DNA of 64,000 nt from VRUE01 sp963695835. Lineage in GTDB: Bacteria > Actinomycetota > Thermoleophilia > Solirubrobacterales > 70-9. Position 1 is the stretch's first letter. Every line of letters begins with the position of its first letter. A program made the translations under genes and the position numbers. This document shows, piece after piece, positions 56,705-64,000 of the stretch. The stretch is from the NCBI GenBank assembly GCA_963695835.1, contig CAVOHR010000001.1, forward strand, positions 558,001-622,000, in the 5' to 3' direction. The notes below the pieces were generated by a model. It had not been told where the DNA came from. It saw only the letters and a program-made list of their open reading frames with translations, and made no database searches.

Positions 56705-57178
56705 GTGGCGTATGACCCGATCTCCGTCGCTCTCAAGTTCGGCTTCCTCGCCGTCCTCTACCTGTTCCTGCTCTGGATCGCCCGCAGCGCCCTGAAGGAC
56801 CTGCGCGGCACGGTCGCGCCGGCCCCCGACGCCACCGGGTTCCACCCGCAGCCGGCCTTCGCGCACCCGGCACCCGGCGGCGATACCTGGCTGGTCGCGC
56901 TGCGCGGCGGCGGCCTCCGCGAGGGCGAGCGCTTCGACCTGATCGGCGGTCTCTCGATCGGCCGCTCGCAGGAGGCCGACCTGCGCATCGAGGATCGATA
57001 CGCCTCCGGCCTGCACGCCAGGATCTTCTCCCGCGAGGGGCGCAGCTACGTCGAAGACATGAGCTCAACCAACGGGACCCTGCTGAACGACGCCGGCCTG
57101 CACGGCGAGGCGGAGCTGATCGACGGCGACGTGATCCGGATCGGCGACACCGAGCTCGGCTATGAGGCGCATGCGTAG
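56705..57178 (+). CDS. fhaB: FHA-domain membrane protein (FhaB-like)
   Basis: 157 residues: one N-terminal membrane segment (FGFLAVLYLFLLWIA at about 12-26), a short linker, and an FHA domain at about 65-155 with SIGRSQEADLRIED, GLHARIF and SSTNGTLLNDA. FHA domains bind phosphothreonine; in mycobacteria FhaB (FipA) links kinase signalling to septal and cell-wall proteins. GTG at 56705. It follows fhaA by 15 bp. Confidence 0.9.
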   Translation: MAYDPISVALKFGFLAVLYLFLLWIARSALKDLRGTVAPAPDATGFHPQPAFAHPAPGGDTWLVALRGGGLREGERFDLIGGLSIGRSQEADLRIEDRYASGLHARIFSREGRSYVEDMSSTNGTLLNDAGLHGEAELIDGDVIRIGDTELGYEAHA

Positions 57179-57249
57179 CGACCGTGCATATCCGATTCCT
57201 CGGGAGCGGAGCATGCGCCGGATCCTCGATCGGAAGGGGGGGTGACGGA

Positions 57250-58446
57250 GTGCTTCGGGTCGACGATCAGGCGTTCCGCACCGACACGGGCCGGCAGCGC
57301 AGCGAGAACGAGGACTCGCTGTTCGTGCGGACGCCGATCTTCGTCGTCGCCGACGGGATGGGAGGCGCGCAGGCGGGCGAGGTCGCCTCGAAGGCGGCGG
57401 CCGAGTCGTTCGACCGCGATCTTCCCGACGCGCCGCCCGAGCCGGTCCTGCGCGAGACGATCGAAGCGGCGAACCGCAAGATCCACCAGCTCGCCCGCGC
57501 CGACCCCTCGCGGGCCGGGATGGGGACGACGATCACCGCGGCGATCGTCGACGCGCGCAGCGAAGAGGTCGCGATCGGCCACGTCGGCGACAGCCGCGCC
57601 TACCGGCTGCGCGGCGGCAGGCTCGAGCGGCTGACCCGCGACCACTCCCTGGTCGAGGAGATGCGGCGCAAGGGCCAGATCACCGACGAGCAGGCCGAGG
57701 ACCATCCGCAGCGCTCGATCATCACCCGCGCGCTCGGCCCCGAGCCCGACGTCGAGGTCGACGTGCAGACCGTGCCGGCGGCGCCCGGCGACGTCTTCCT
57801 GCTCTGCTCCGACGGCCTCACGACGATGGTCGACGAGGAGCGGATCGCCGCGGTCCTCTCCGCCGCCGGCTCGATGCGCGAGGCGGTGCGGCAGCTCGTC
57901 GACGAGGCCAACGCGGCGGGCGGCCGCGACAACATCACCGCCCTCGCCTTCCGGCTGGAGGACGCGACGGCGCCCCTGCGCGACGCGGCCGGCGACGCGA
58001 CCCTTGTCGGCGCTGCGGCCGAGGAGGCCGGCCTGACCGCGACCGAGGTGCGCCGGCGGGCGGCGTCGGCGGCGGCGAAGGAACGTCGCGAGCAGCTCGC
58101 CGCGAAACGCTCGCGCCGCGGCCTGCGCAGCGCCGCCAAGGCCCTCGCCGTCATCGTGGTCCTCGCCGCGCTCGCCTTCGGCGCCTGGTACGGCAACCGC
58201 CAGGTCTGGTTCCTCGCCACCGACGGCGGCGGCCGGGTCGCCCTCTACCGCGGCCTTCCCTACGAGCTTCCCTTCGGGATCGCGCTCTACAGCGAGGAAT
58301 ACCCGAGCCCGATCCAGACCACCTCGCTGCCGGCCCGCCGCCGCGACGCGGTCACCGGCCACGACGTCCGCTCGCGCTCCGACGCCGTCTCGCTGATCGA
58401 GGAAATCGAACGCAGCCAGGGGGTTCCTCGCGTGAGCGCCAGATGA
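57250..58446 (+). CDS. PP2C-type serine/threonine phosphatase
   Basis: 398 residues. PP2C catalytic domain with TDTGRQRSENEDS near 10, VADGMGGAQAGEVAS near 37 (metal-binding Asp/Gly), GHVGDSRAYRLR near 112, LCSDGLTTMV near 185 and GGRDNITAL near 222. A coiled-coil stretch and one membrane segment (ALAVIVVLAALAFGAWYG near 300) precede an extracytoplasmic C-terminal tail. It reverses phosphorylation by the kinases of this cluster. GTG at 57250 after GGAAGGGGG is preferred to GTG at 57184 because the family begins with this LRV block. Confidence 0.9.
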   Translation: MLRVDDQAFRTDTGRQRSENEDSLFVRTPIFVVADGMGGAQAGEVASKAAAESFDRDLPDAPPEPVLRETIEAANRKIHQLARADPSRAGMGTTITAAIVDARSEEVAIGHVGDSRAYRLRGGRLERLTRDHSLVEEMRRKGQITDEQAEDHPQRSIITRALGPEPDVEVDVQTVPAAPGDVFLLCSDGLTTMVDEERIAAVLSAAGSMREAVRQLVDEANAAGGRDNITALAFRLEDATAPLRDAAGDATLVGAAAEEAGLTATEVRRRAASAAAKERREQLAAKRSRRGLRSAAKALAVIVVLAALAFGAWYGNRQVWFLATDGGGRVALYRGLPYELPFGIALYSEEYPSPIQTTSLPARRRDAVTGHDVRSRSDAVSLIEEIERSQGVPRVSAR

Positions 58447-59762
58447 TGAGCGCGCGGAACCGGGAGCTGATCGCCCTCGTCCCGGTCGCCCTGCTGCTCA
58501 GCGCCGGCTTCGCGGCGGTCTTCGCCCAGGAGAACGCGCGCCTCGGCAACCTCAGCCTCGTCTACGGCGCCTACTTCCTCGGCGTCTGCCTCGCCACCCA
58601 CGCCTACCTGCGGCGGCGGCTCCCCGACGCCGATCCCTACCTGTTCCCGCTGGTCGCCCTGCTGACCGCCTTCGGTCTGGTGATGGTCTACCGGATCGAT
58701 CCCGACCTGGCCCGCGACCAGGCCAACTGGTTCGTCCTCGGCCTCGTCCTCTTCGCCGCGACGGTTCACTTCCTGCGCGACTACGACGTGCTCGAGCGCT
58801 ACCGCTACACGATCGCCGGCGGCGGCCTGCTGCTGCTGCTGGCGCCGCGCCTGCCGGGAATCGGCGAGCAGGTCAACGGCGCCTACCTCGGGGTGAAGAT
58901 CGGCCCGCTCGCCTTCCAGCCGGCCGAGTTCTCGAAGATCTGCATCGTCGTCTTCCTCGCCAGTTACCTGCGCGAGCACCGCGAGGTGCTGATCGTCGGC
59001 GCCCGGCGGGTGCTCGGCGTCACCCTGCCGCCGCTCAAGCACCTCGGCCCGCTGCTGGTCGTCTGGGGAGCGTCGATGTTCATGCTCGTCTTCATCCGCG
59101 ATCTCGGCAGCTCGCTGATGTTCTTCACCGCCTTCCTCGCCCTGCTCTACGTGGCGACCGGCCGCTTCTCCTTCGTCGTCATCGGGATGGCGATGTTCCT
59201 GCTCGGCGCCTGGTTCTTCGCCGCGACCGTGCCGCACGTCCACGACCGGGTCGAGATCTGGCTCAACCCGTACAACGACCCGACCGGCAACGGGTACCAG
59301 ATCCTCCAGTCGATCTTCGCCCAGGCCGACGGCGGCCTCTTCGGCAAGGGCTTCGGCCAGGCGCTGATCACGATCCCCGGCACCCACGCGGCCCTGCTGC
59401 CGGCGGCCCAGACCGACACGATCTACTCGCTTATCGTCAACGAGCTGGGTCTGTTCGGCGCCTGCGCGGTGATCCTCATCTACCTGCTGGTCGCGGCGCG
59501 GGGCTTCAAAGTCGCGCTGCTCGCCGACGACGGCTTCTCGAAGCTGCTGGCGACGGGACTCACCGCGGTCTTCGCGATCCAGGCCTTCGTCATCGTCGGC
59601 GGGGTGACGAGGGTGATCCCGCTGACCGGCGTCACCCTGCCCTTCATCAGCTACGGCGGCAGCTCGATCGTCGCCAACTTCGTCCTGCTGGCGCTGCTGC
59701 TGCTGATCTCCGACCGGGCGCGGCGGGAGGCGCTGGGGCGCGAACGCGAGGTTGACCGGTGA
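58443..59762 (+). CDS. RodA/FtsW-type peptidoglycan polymerase (SEDS family)
   Basis: 439 residues, about ten membrane segments. SEDS motifs such as GAYLGVKIGPLAFQPAEFSKI near 140, FIRDLGSSLMFF near 218, GYQILQS.FAQADGGLFGKGFGQ near 285 and the final PFISYGGSSIVANFVLLALLL near 400. It polymerises glycan strands from lipid II with the transpeptidase encoded next. ATG overlaps the phosphatase TGA. Glutamates here, mostly cytoplasmic, are nearly all GAG. Confidence 0.93.
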   Translation: MMSARNRELIALVPVALLLSAGFAAVFAQENARLGNLSLVYGAYFLGVCLATHAYLRRRLPDADPYLFPLVALLTAFGLVMVYRIDPDLARDQANWFVLGLVLFAATVHFLRDYDVLERYRYTIAGGGLLLLLAPRLPGIGEQVNGAYLGVKIGPLAFQPAEFSKICIVVFLASYLREHREVLIVGARRVLGVTLPPLKHLGPLLVVWGASMFMLVFIRDLGSSLMFFTAFLALLYVATGRFSFVVIGMAMFLLGAWFFAATVPHVHDRVEIWLNPYNDPTGNGYQILQSIFAQADGGLFGKGFGQALITIPGTHAALLPAAQTDTIYSLIVNELGLFGACAVILIYLLVAARGFKVALLADDGFSKLLATGLTAVFAIQAFVIVGGVTRVIPLTGVTLPFISYGGSSIVANFVLLALLLLISDRARREALGREREVDR

Positions 59763-61213
59763 ACCGGCAGATCGTCCAGCTGTTCGGCCTGATCGCCGTC
59801 CTCTTCGCGGTGCTGATCGGCTTCACCTCGTACTGGGCGGTCTTCGACGCGCAGGCGCTGAAGGGCAAGGAAGCGAACAAGCGGCCGCTGCTCGAGCAGC
59901 AGCAGATCCGCCGCGGCCGGATCCTCGCCGACGACGGCACGGTGCTCGCCCGCTCGCTGCCGAAGGGGCGCGGCTCGTCGCGGCGCTACGTGCGCCGCTA
60001 CCCGGAAGGGGCGCTGTACGGGCACCCGATCGGCTACAGCTTCGTCCGCCAGGGCGACAGCGAGTTCGAGAAGTACCACAACGACGAGCTGATCGGCGAC
60101 GAATCCGAATTCGGCTCGATCCTCGACCAGCTGCGGGGTCGCGAGCAGGAAGGCGACGACGTCGTCACCAGCATCGACCCGGAAGCGCAGCGGGTGGCGC
60201 TGGGTGACCTCGAAGCGGCCGGCTACGGCGCCGTGGTGGCGATCGAACCGAGCAGCGGCCGCGTGCGGGCGCTCGCCTCCAACCCGCCGTACGACCCGAA
60301 CCGCGTCCCCGAGCACCTCTCCTCGCTCAACCGCGACGCCAGCTCGCCGCTGCTCGACCGGGCGACCCAGGGCCAGTACCCGCCCGGCTCGACCTTCAAG
60401 GTGGTGACCGCCGCCGCCGGCCTCGACAGCGGCACGATCACCCCGGAATCGACGATCGACGCGCCCGGCGAGCTCGAAGTCCAGGGGCAGCCGCTGCAGA
60501 ACGACTTCACCCAGAGCTTCGGCCCGATCGCGCTCGACCAGGCCCTCACCTACTCGGTCAACACCTGGTTCGCGCAGCTCGGCCAGATGCTGGGCGAGGA
60601 CACGCTGTTCGAATACATGGACGCCTTCGGCTTCAACTCGACCCCGGCGATCGACCTGCCCGCCGACCAGGTCTACAAGAGCGGCGTCTTCAGCGAAGGC
60701 GAACTGCTCGGCCCCAACGACCCGGTCGACCTGGCGCGCGTAGCGCTCGGCCAGGAGCGGCTGGCGGTGACGCCGCTGCAGATGGCCGAGGTGGCGGCCG
60801 CGGTGGCCAACGGCGGCAGCCTGATGAAGCCGCAGATCTGGAGCCGCGTCGTCAATCCCGACGGGCGCGTGGTCAAGAGGCTCGAACCCTCGCAGTACAG
60901 CCGCCCGATCGACGAACAGACCGCGGCCGAGCTGACCACGGCGATGGAAGGCGTGGTCAGCACCGGCACCGGCACCAACGCGGCGATCCCCGGCGTCCCG
61001 GTGGCCGGCAAGACCGGCACCGCGGAAACGCCCTTCAACGAAACCTGCGGCGGTGGCAGCGAAGAGAACCAGGCGTGGTTCATCGGCTTCGCTCCGGCCG
61101 ACGAACCGAAGATCGCGATCGCGGCGACGGTCGAGTGCACGACCCAGTTCGGCAACGACGTCGCGGCGCCGATCTTCCGCGACGTGGCGGAAACGATCCT
61201 CGACGGTGAATGA
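59759..61213 (+). CDS. pbpA: penicillin-binding protein, class B transpeptidase (PbpA-like)
   Basis: 484 residues. N-terminal membrane anchor (VQLFGLIAVLFAVLIGF), an N-terminal PBP dimerisation-like region, and a transpeptidase domain with the three active-site motifs: STFK near 212 (PPGSTFKVV), SVN near 266 (TYSVNTWFA) and KTG near 420 (VAGKTGTAE). It cross-links peptidoglycan made by the SEDS protein. Start GTG overlaps the upstream stop. The periplasmic part favours GAA for glutamate. Confidence 0.94.
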   Translation: MNRQIVQLFGLIAVLFAVLIGFTSYWAVFDAQALKGKEANKRPLLEQQQIRRGRILADDGTVLARSLPKGRGSSRRYVRRYPEGALYGHPIGYSFVRQGDSEFEKYHNDELIGDESEFGSILDQLRGREQEGDDVVTSIDPEAQRVALGDLEAAGYGAVVAIEPSSGRVRALASNPPYDPNRVPEHLSSLNRDASSPLLDRATQGQYPPGSTFKVVTAAAGLDSGTITPESTIDAPGELEVQGQPLQNDFTQSFGPIALDQALTYSVNTWFAQLGQMLGEDTLFEYMDAFGFNSTPAIDLPADQVYKSGVFSEGELLGPNDPVDLARVALGQERLAVTPLQMAEVAAAVANGGSLMKPQIWSRVVNPDGRVVKRLEPSQYSRPIDEQTAAELTTAMEGVVSTGTGTNAAIPGVPVAGKTGTAETPFNETCGGGSEENQAWFIGFAPADEPKIAIAATVECTTQFGNDVAAPIFRDVAETILDGE

Positions 61214-61293
61214 GATAGAACAGCCGCCGATGGGCCGAAAAGTCGACTCTGGATTGGCAAGTCGGCCCGGCGGCGGCGAGAGCGGAGGGCAGC

Positions 61294-63177
61294 GTGGCTG
61301 AAGTCGGCGAGGGAAGCACGGTCGACGGGCGCTACCGGCTGCTGCGGCGGATCGGCTCCGGCGGCATGGCCGATGTCTGGCTGGCCGAGGACGCGCATCT
61401 CCAGCGCCGGGTCGCGCTGAAGATCCTCCACGGCCGCTTCGCCCAGGATCGCGAGTTCGTCGAACGCTTCCGCCGCGAGGCCGAGGCGGCGGCCGGGTTA
61501 CAGCACCCGAACGTCGTCGCCGTCTTCGACCGCGGCGACGTCGACGGCACCTACTACATCGCGATGCAGCTGCTCGAGGGCCGCTCGCTGAAGGCGCTGA
61601 TCGACCAGGGGCTGACCCCGGAGCAGGCGGTGGCGCTGATCCGCCAGGTGCTCGAGGGGGCCGGCTTCGGTCACCGCCACGGCGTCGTCCACCGCGACCT
61701 GAAGCCGCAGAACGTCATCGTCGACGACGAGGGGGCGGTGACGGTGACCGACTTCGGCATCGCCCGCGCCGGCGCCTCGGAAATCACCCAGGCCGGCTCG
61801 GTGATGGGCACGCCGCACTACCTCTCGCCCGAGCAGGCGCAGGGGCAGGAGGTGACCGCCGTCTCCGACCTCTACTCGATCGGGGTGATGCTCTACGAGG
61901 CGCTCGCCGGCCGGGTCCCGTTCGAGGCCGACTCCGCGGTGGCGATCGCGATGAAGCAGGTCTCGCACATGCCGCAGCGACCCAGCTCGGTCAACCCGCA
62001 GGTCTCACCGGCGCTCGACGCGGTCGTGATGCGGGCGCTGGAGAAGGATCCCGGGCAGCGCTTCCAGAGCGCCGAGGCGTTCATCTCGGCGCTCGACGCG
62101 GCGATGCGCGAACCCGGCGCCGAGCACGGCGGCACCGCCGCCTTCGCGCCGCTGCCGCCGCCGGTGGTCGGTCCGGAGGAGGCCGCCGCCGAGCCCGAAC
62201 CGGAGGAGGGGGAGGCGCGCCGCAAGCGGCGCCGGCGGATCTGGATCGCCGTCGCCGTCGCGGCGCTGATCGGCCTGCTGATCGGCTTTGCCCTGACCCG
62301 CGACATCACGACCGAGGTGCCCGACGTGACCGGCAACCAGCTCGGCGTGGCGATCGCCCTGCTCGAACAGAACGGCTTCACGGTCGGCGACGTCAACCGG
62401 GTGCAGCGCGAAGTCGCCGCCAACACCGTGCTCGAGCAGGACCCGGCCGCATCGCCCCCGGCGGCCGAAGCGAACCTCGACTGCGCCTTCCTCAGCTTCT
62501 TCTGCTCGAAGCCGAAGGTGGCGCTGACGGTCAGCGCCGGCCCTGGCAGCGCCAGGGTGCCGGGGACCGCCGGCCTGAGCCGGGAAGAAGCGGTCGCGCA
62601 GCTGGACGGAGCGGGCTTCGAAGCGCAGGTCGAACAGGTCAACTCGGAAAGGGTCGAAGCCGGCCAGGTGATCCACTCCGAACCGTCCGGCGGGCAGACT
62701 GCGACCCGCGGCTCGACCGTCGTCCTCTTCGTCTCCAAGGGCCAGAGGCTGGTCAGGGTGCCGGTCCTGGTCGGCACCCAGCGGGCGGTCGCGGTGCAGC
62801 AGATCCGCGGTCTCGGCCTCGTGCCCGGCGTCGAAGAAGAAGAAAGCGCCAAGCCGGCCGGCGAGGTGATCCGCCAGGCACCGAGCGCCGGCTCGGAGCT
62901 GCCGCGCGGGTCGGGCGTCGCGGTCGTCGTCTCCGCGGGGGAACGCAAGGCGAAGGTGCCGAACGTGATCGGCAGGGAACGGCGCGAAGCGGTGGAGACG
63001 CTGCGCCAGGCCGGGCTCGACCCGAGCGTGCGCGAAGAAGCGACCGAAGTGCCGTCGCAGGTCGGCCGGGTGACCGACCAGTTCCCGCCGCCCGGCTCGG
63101 AAGTGGAAGCCGGCAGCGCGGTGGCCGTGGTGGTCGGCAAGGCGGCGCCGGAAGCCGCGGAAGCGGAATCCGAATGA
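61294..63177 (+). CDS. pknB: PASTA-domain serine/threonine protein kinase (PknB-like)
   Basis: 627 residues. Kinase domain about 10-270: IGSGGMADVWLAEDA, HRDLKPQNVIV near 138, DFGIARA near 157, GTPHYLSPEQAQG near 175. Acidic linker, membrane segment at about 313-333, then four PASTA repeats that in this family bind muropeptides or lipid II. The first PASTA repeat holds an insert with two cysteines (LDCAFLSFFCSKPK near 395). By hand count the cytoplasmic part uses 22 GAG and 5 GAA for glutamate, while the exported part uses 5 GAG and 26 GAA. GTG at 61294. Confidence 0.94.
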   Translation: MAEVGEGSTVDGRYRLLRRIGSGGMADVWLAEDAHLQRRVALKILHGRFAQDREFVERFRREAEAAAGLQHPNVVAVFDRGDVDGTYYIAMQLLEGRSLKALIDQGLTPEQAVALIRQVLEGAGFGHRHGVVHRDLKPQNVIVDDEGAVTVTDFGIARAGASEITQAGSVMGTPHYLSPEQAQGQEVTAVSDLYSIGVMLYEALAGRVPFEADSAVAIAMKQVSHMPQRPSSVNPQVSPALDAVVMRALEKDPGQRFQSAEAFISALDAAMREPGAEHGGTAAFAPLPPPVVGPEEAAAEPEPEEGEARRKRRRRIWIAVAVAALIGLLIGFALTRDITTEVPDVTGNQLGVAIALLEQNGFTVGDVNRVQREVAANTVLEQDPAASPPAAEANLDCAFLSFFCSKPKVALTVSAGPGSARVPGTAGLSREEAVAQLDGAGFEAQVEQVNSERVEAGQVIHSEPSGGQTATRGSTVVLFVSKGQRLVRVPVLVGTQRAVAVQQIRGLGLVPGVEEEESAKPAGEVIRQAPSAGSELPRGSGVAVVVSAGERKAKVPNVIGRERREAVETLRQAGLDPSVREEATEVPSQVGRVTDQFPPPGSEVEAGSAVAVVVGKAAPEAAEAESE

Positions 63178-64000
63178 GGGTCGCGGTGCTGAGCGGCGGC
63201 CGCTCCTCCGAGCACGAGGTCTCGCTGCGCTCGGGCGAGGCGGTCGCCCGCGGCCTCGAGCGGGCCGGCCACGAGGCGCTGCGGGTGACGATCGCGCGCG
63301 ACGGCTCCTGGGCCTTCCACGGAGCTCCGGTCGAGCTGGTACCGGCCGCCGGCCTGGCCGGCGCCGATGTCGCCTTCCCCGCCCTGCACGGCCCGTTCGG
63401 CGAGGACGGCAGCGTCCAGGGAGTGCTCGAGTGGCTCGACCTCCCCTACGTCGGCTCCGACGTGCTCGCCTCGGCCGTCTGCATGGACAAGCTGACCCTG
63501 AAGCGGCTGTTCGCCGAGCGCGGCCTGCCACAGGTCGACTTCGCCGCCGCCGGCGAGGACGGCTGGCGCGAGCGCTGCGAGGCGATGGGCCTGCCGCTCT
63601 GGGTGAAGCCCTCGCGGCTCGGCTCGAGCGTCGGGATCAGCCGCGTCGACGCGCTCGCCGACCTCGACGCGGCGGTCGAGCTGGCCCGCCGCCACGACCC
63701 GCGGGTGATCGTCGAGGCCCACGCCCGCGGGCGCGAGGTCGAGTGCTCGCTGCTCGGCAACGAGCGGGTCGAGGCCTCGCTGCCGGGCGAGGTGATCGCC
63801 CACGGCGACTGGTACGACTACGAGACCAAGTACAGCGACGGCGGCATGGAGCTGGTCGTCCCGGCGCCGATCCCCGCCGAGCAGGCCTCCCGCCTGCGCG
63901 AGCTGGCGATCCGCGCCTTCGAGCTGGGCGGCTGCGCCGGCCTCGCCCGCTGCGACTTCTTCGTCGAGCCCGGCGGCGAGGTCCTCGTCAACGAGGTCAA
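63174..64000 (+). CDS. ddl: D-alanine--D-alanine ligase 2 (3' end beyond window)
   Basis: 275 residues visible. Classic ligase start VAVLSGGRSSEHEVSLRSG, HGPFGEDGSVQG near 70, YVGSDVLASAVCMDKLTLK near 92, KPSRLGSSVGISRV near 145, ARCDFFV near 260; the final substrate loop is cut off. It forms the D-Ala-D-Ala end of the peptidoglycan precursor. ATG overlaps the pknB stop (ATGA), extending the cell-wall operon. Compared with the ligase at 32969 it keeps the canonical S-E-H-E motif, so it is the more likely housekeeping enzyme. Confidence 0.92.
   Translation, partial: MRVAVLSGGRSSEHEVSLRSGEAVARGLERAGHEALRVTIARDGSWAFHGAPVELVPAAGLAGADVAFPALHGPFGEDGSVQGVLEWLDLPYVGSDVLASAVCMDKLTLKRLFAERGLPQVDFAAAGEDGWRERCEAMGLPLWVKPSRLGSSVGISRVDALADLDAAVELARRHDPRVIVEAHARGREVECSLLGNERVEASLPGEVIAHGDWYDYETKYSDGGMELVVPAPIPAEQASRLRELAIRAFELGGCAGLARCDFFVEPGGEVLVNEV

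Overview
The window is a high-GC actinobacterial chromosome segment that includes the replication-origin region. The core is rpmH-dnaA-dnaN-recF-dciA-gyrB-gyrA on the plus strand, with rnpA-yidD-yidC-jag-rsmG-parA-parB on the minus strand. A Bacillus-type split bc complex, tandem MCE and MMPL genes, an E. coli-type long GyrB, and a kinase/FHA/PP2C/RodA/PBP cluster suggest a deep-branching lineage. My best guess is Thermoleophilia/Solirubrobacterales; this is an inference from gene content, not from a search.

Layout. 1-8.7 kb: three MCE lipid-transport proteins, an MMPL exporter and two secreted four-cysteine paralogs, then tRNA-Lys(CTT). 8.9-15.2 kb: a membrane-anchored hypothetical, TatC/TatA, a zinc ribbon protein, polyprenyl diphosphate synthase, a frameshifted menG, and Rieske/cytochrome b/cytochrome b-c (menaquinol oxidation). 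15.2-19.7 kb: a second MMPL exporter, a small secreted protein and a third four-cysteine paralog. 19.8-23.7 kb: heme genes hemB, a siroheme-decarboxylase-like Lrp/AsnC protein, and hemL. 23.9-34.5 kb: an ABC exporter, a YmdB-type phosphodiesterase, Fic, GT87, a phosphodiesterase, an aminotransferase, D-Ala-D-Ala ligase 1 and a DUF151 nuclease-like protein. 34.5-36.4 kb: tRNA-Ile(GAT) and hipBA. 36.5-51.1 kb: the origin region, with a candidate parS, candidate DnaA boxes and a mini-intein in GyrA. 51.1-52.3 kb: a small two-gene accessory patch. 52.3-53.9 kb: HNH nuclease and prephenate dehydratase. 53.9-64 kb: cell-wall growth and signalling (kinase, FhaA, FhaB, PP2C, RodA/FtsW, PBP, PASTA kinase, start of D-Ala-D-Ala ligase 2).

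The most unusual material is between and within the genes. (1) Seven intergenic hairpin elements fall into two sequence families, called here HPE-A (3 copies) and HPE-B (4 copies). Each has a conserved core flanked by 20-33 bp inverted arms that are complementary within a copy but unrelated between copies. HPE-A also has a strictly constant internal geometry and compensatory stem changes. (2) Glutamate codon choice switches from GAG in cytoplasmic protein segments to GAA in exported segments, even within one gene (pknB). (3) A recurring TAnnnT hexamer lies 6-7 nt before start codons, suggesting many leaderless mRNAs; one pair of divergent genes has overlapping -10 boxes in a 22 bp gap. Other notable points are the GyrA mini-intein beside the catalytic tyrosine, a parS-like site across the rnpA/yidD junction, the menG frameshift, and an apparent AUC start for fhaA.
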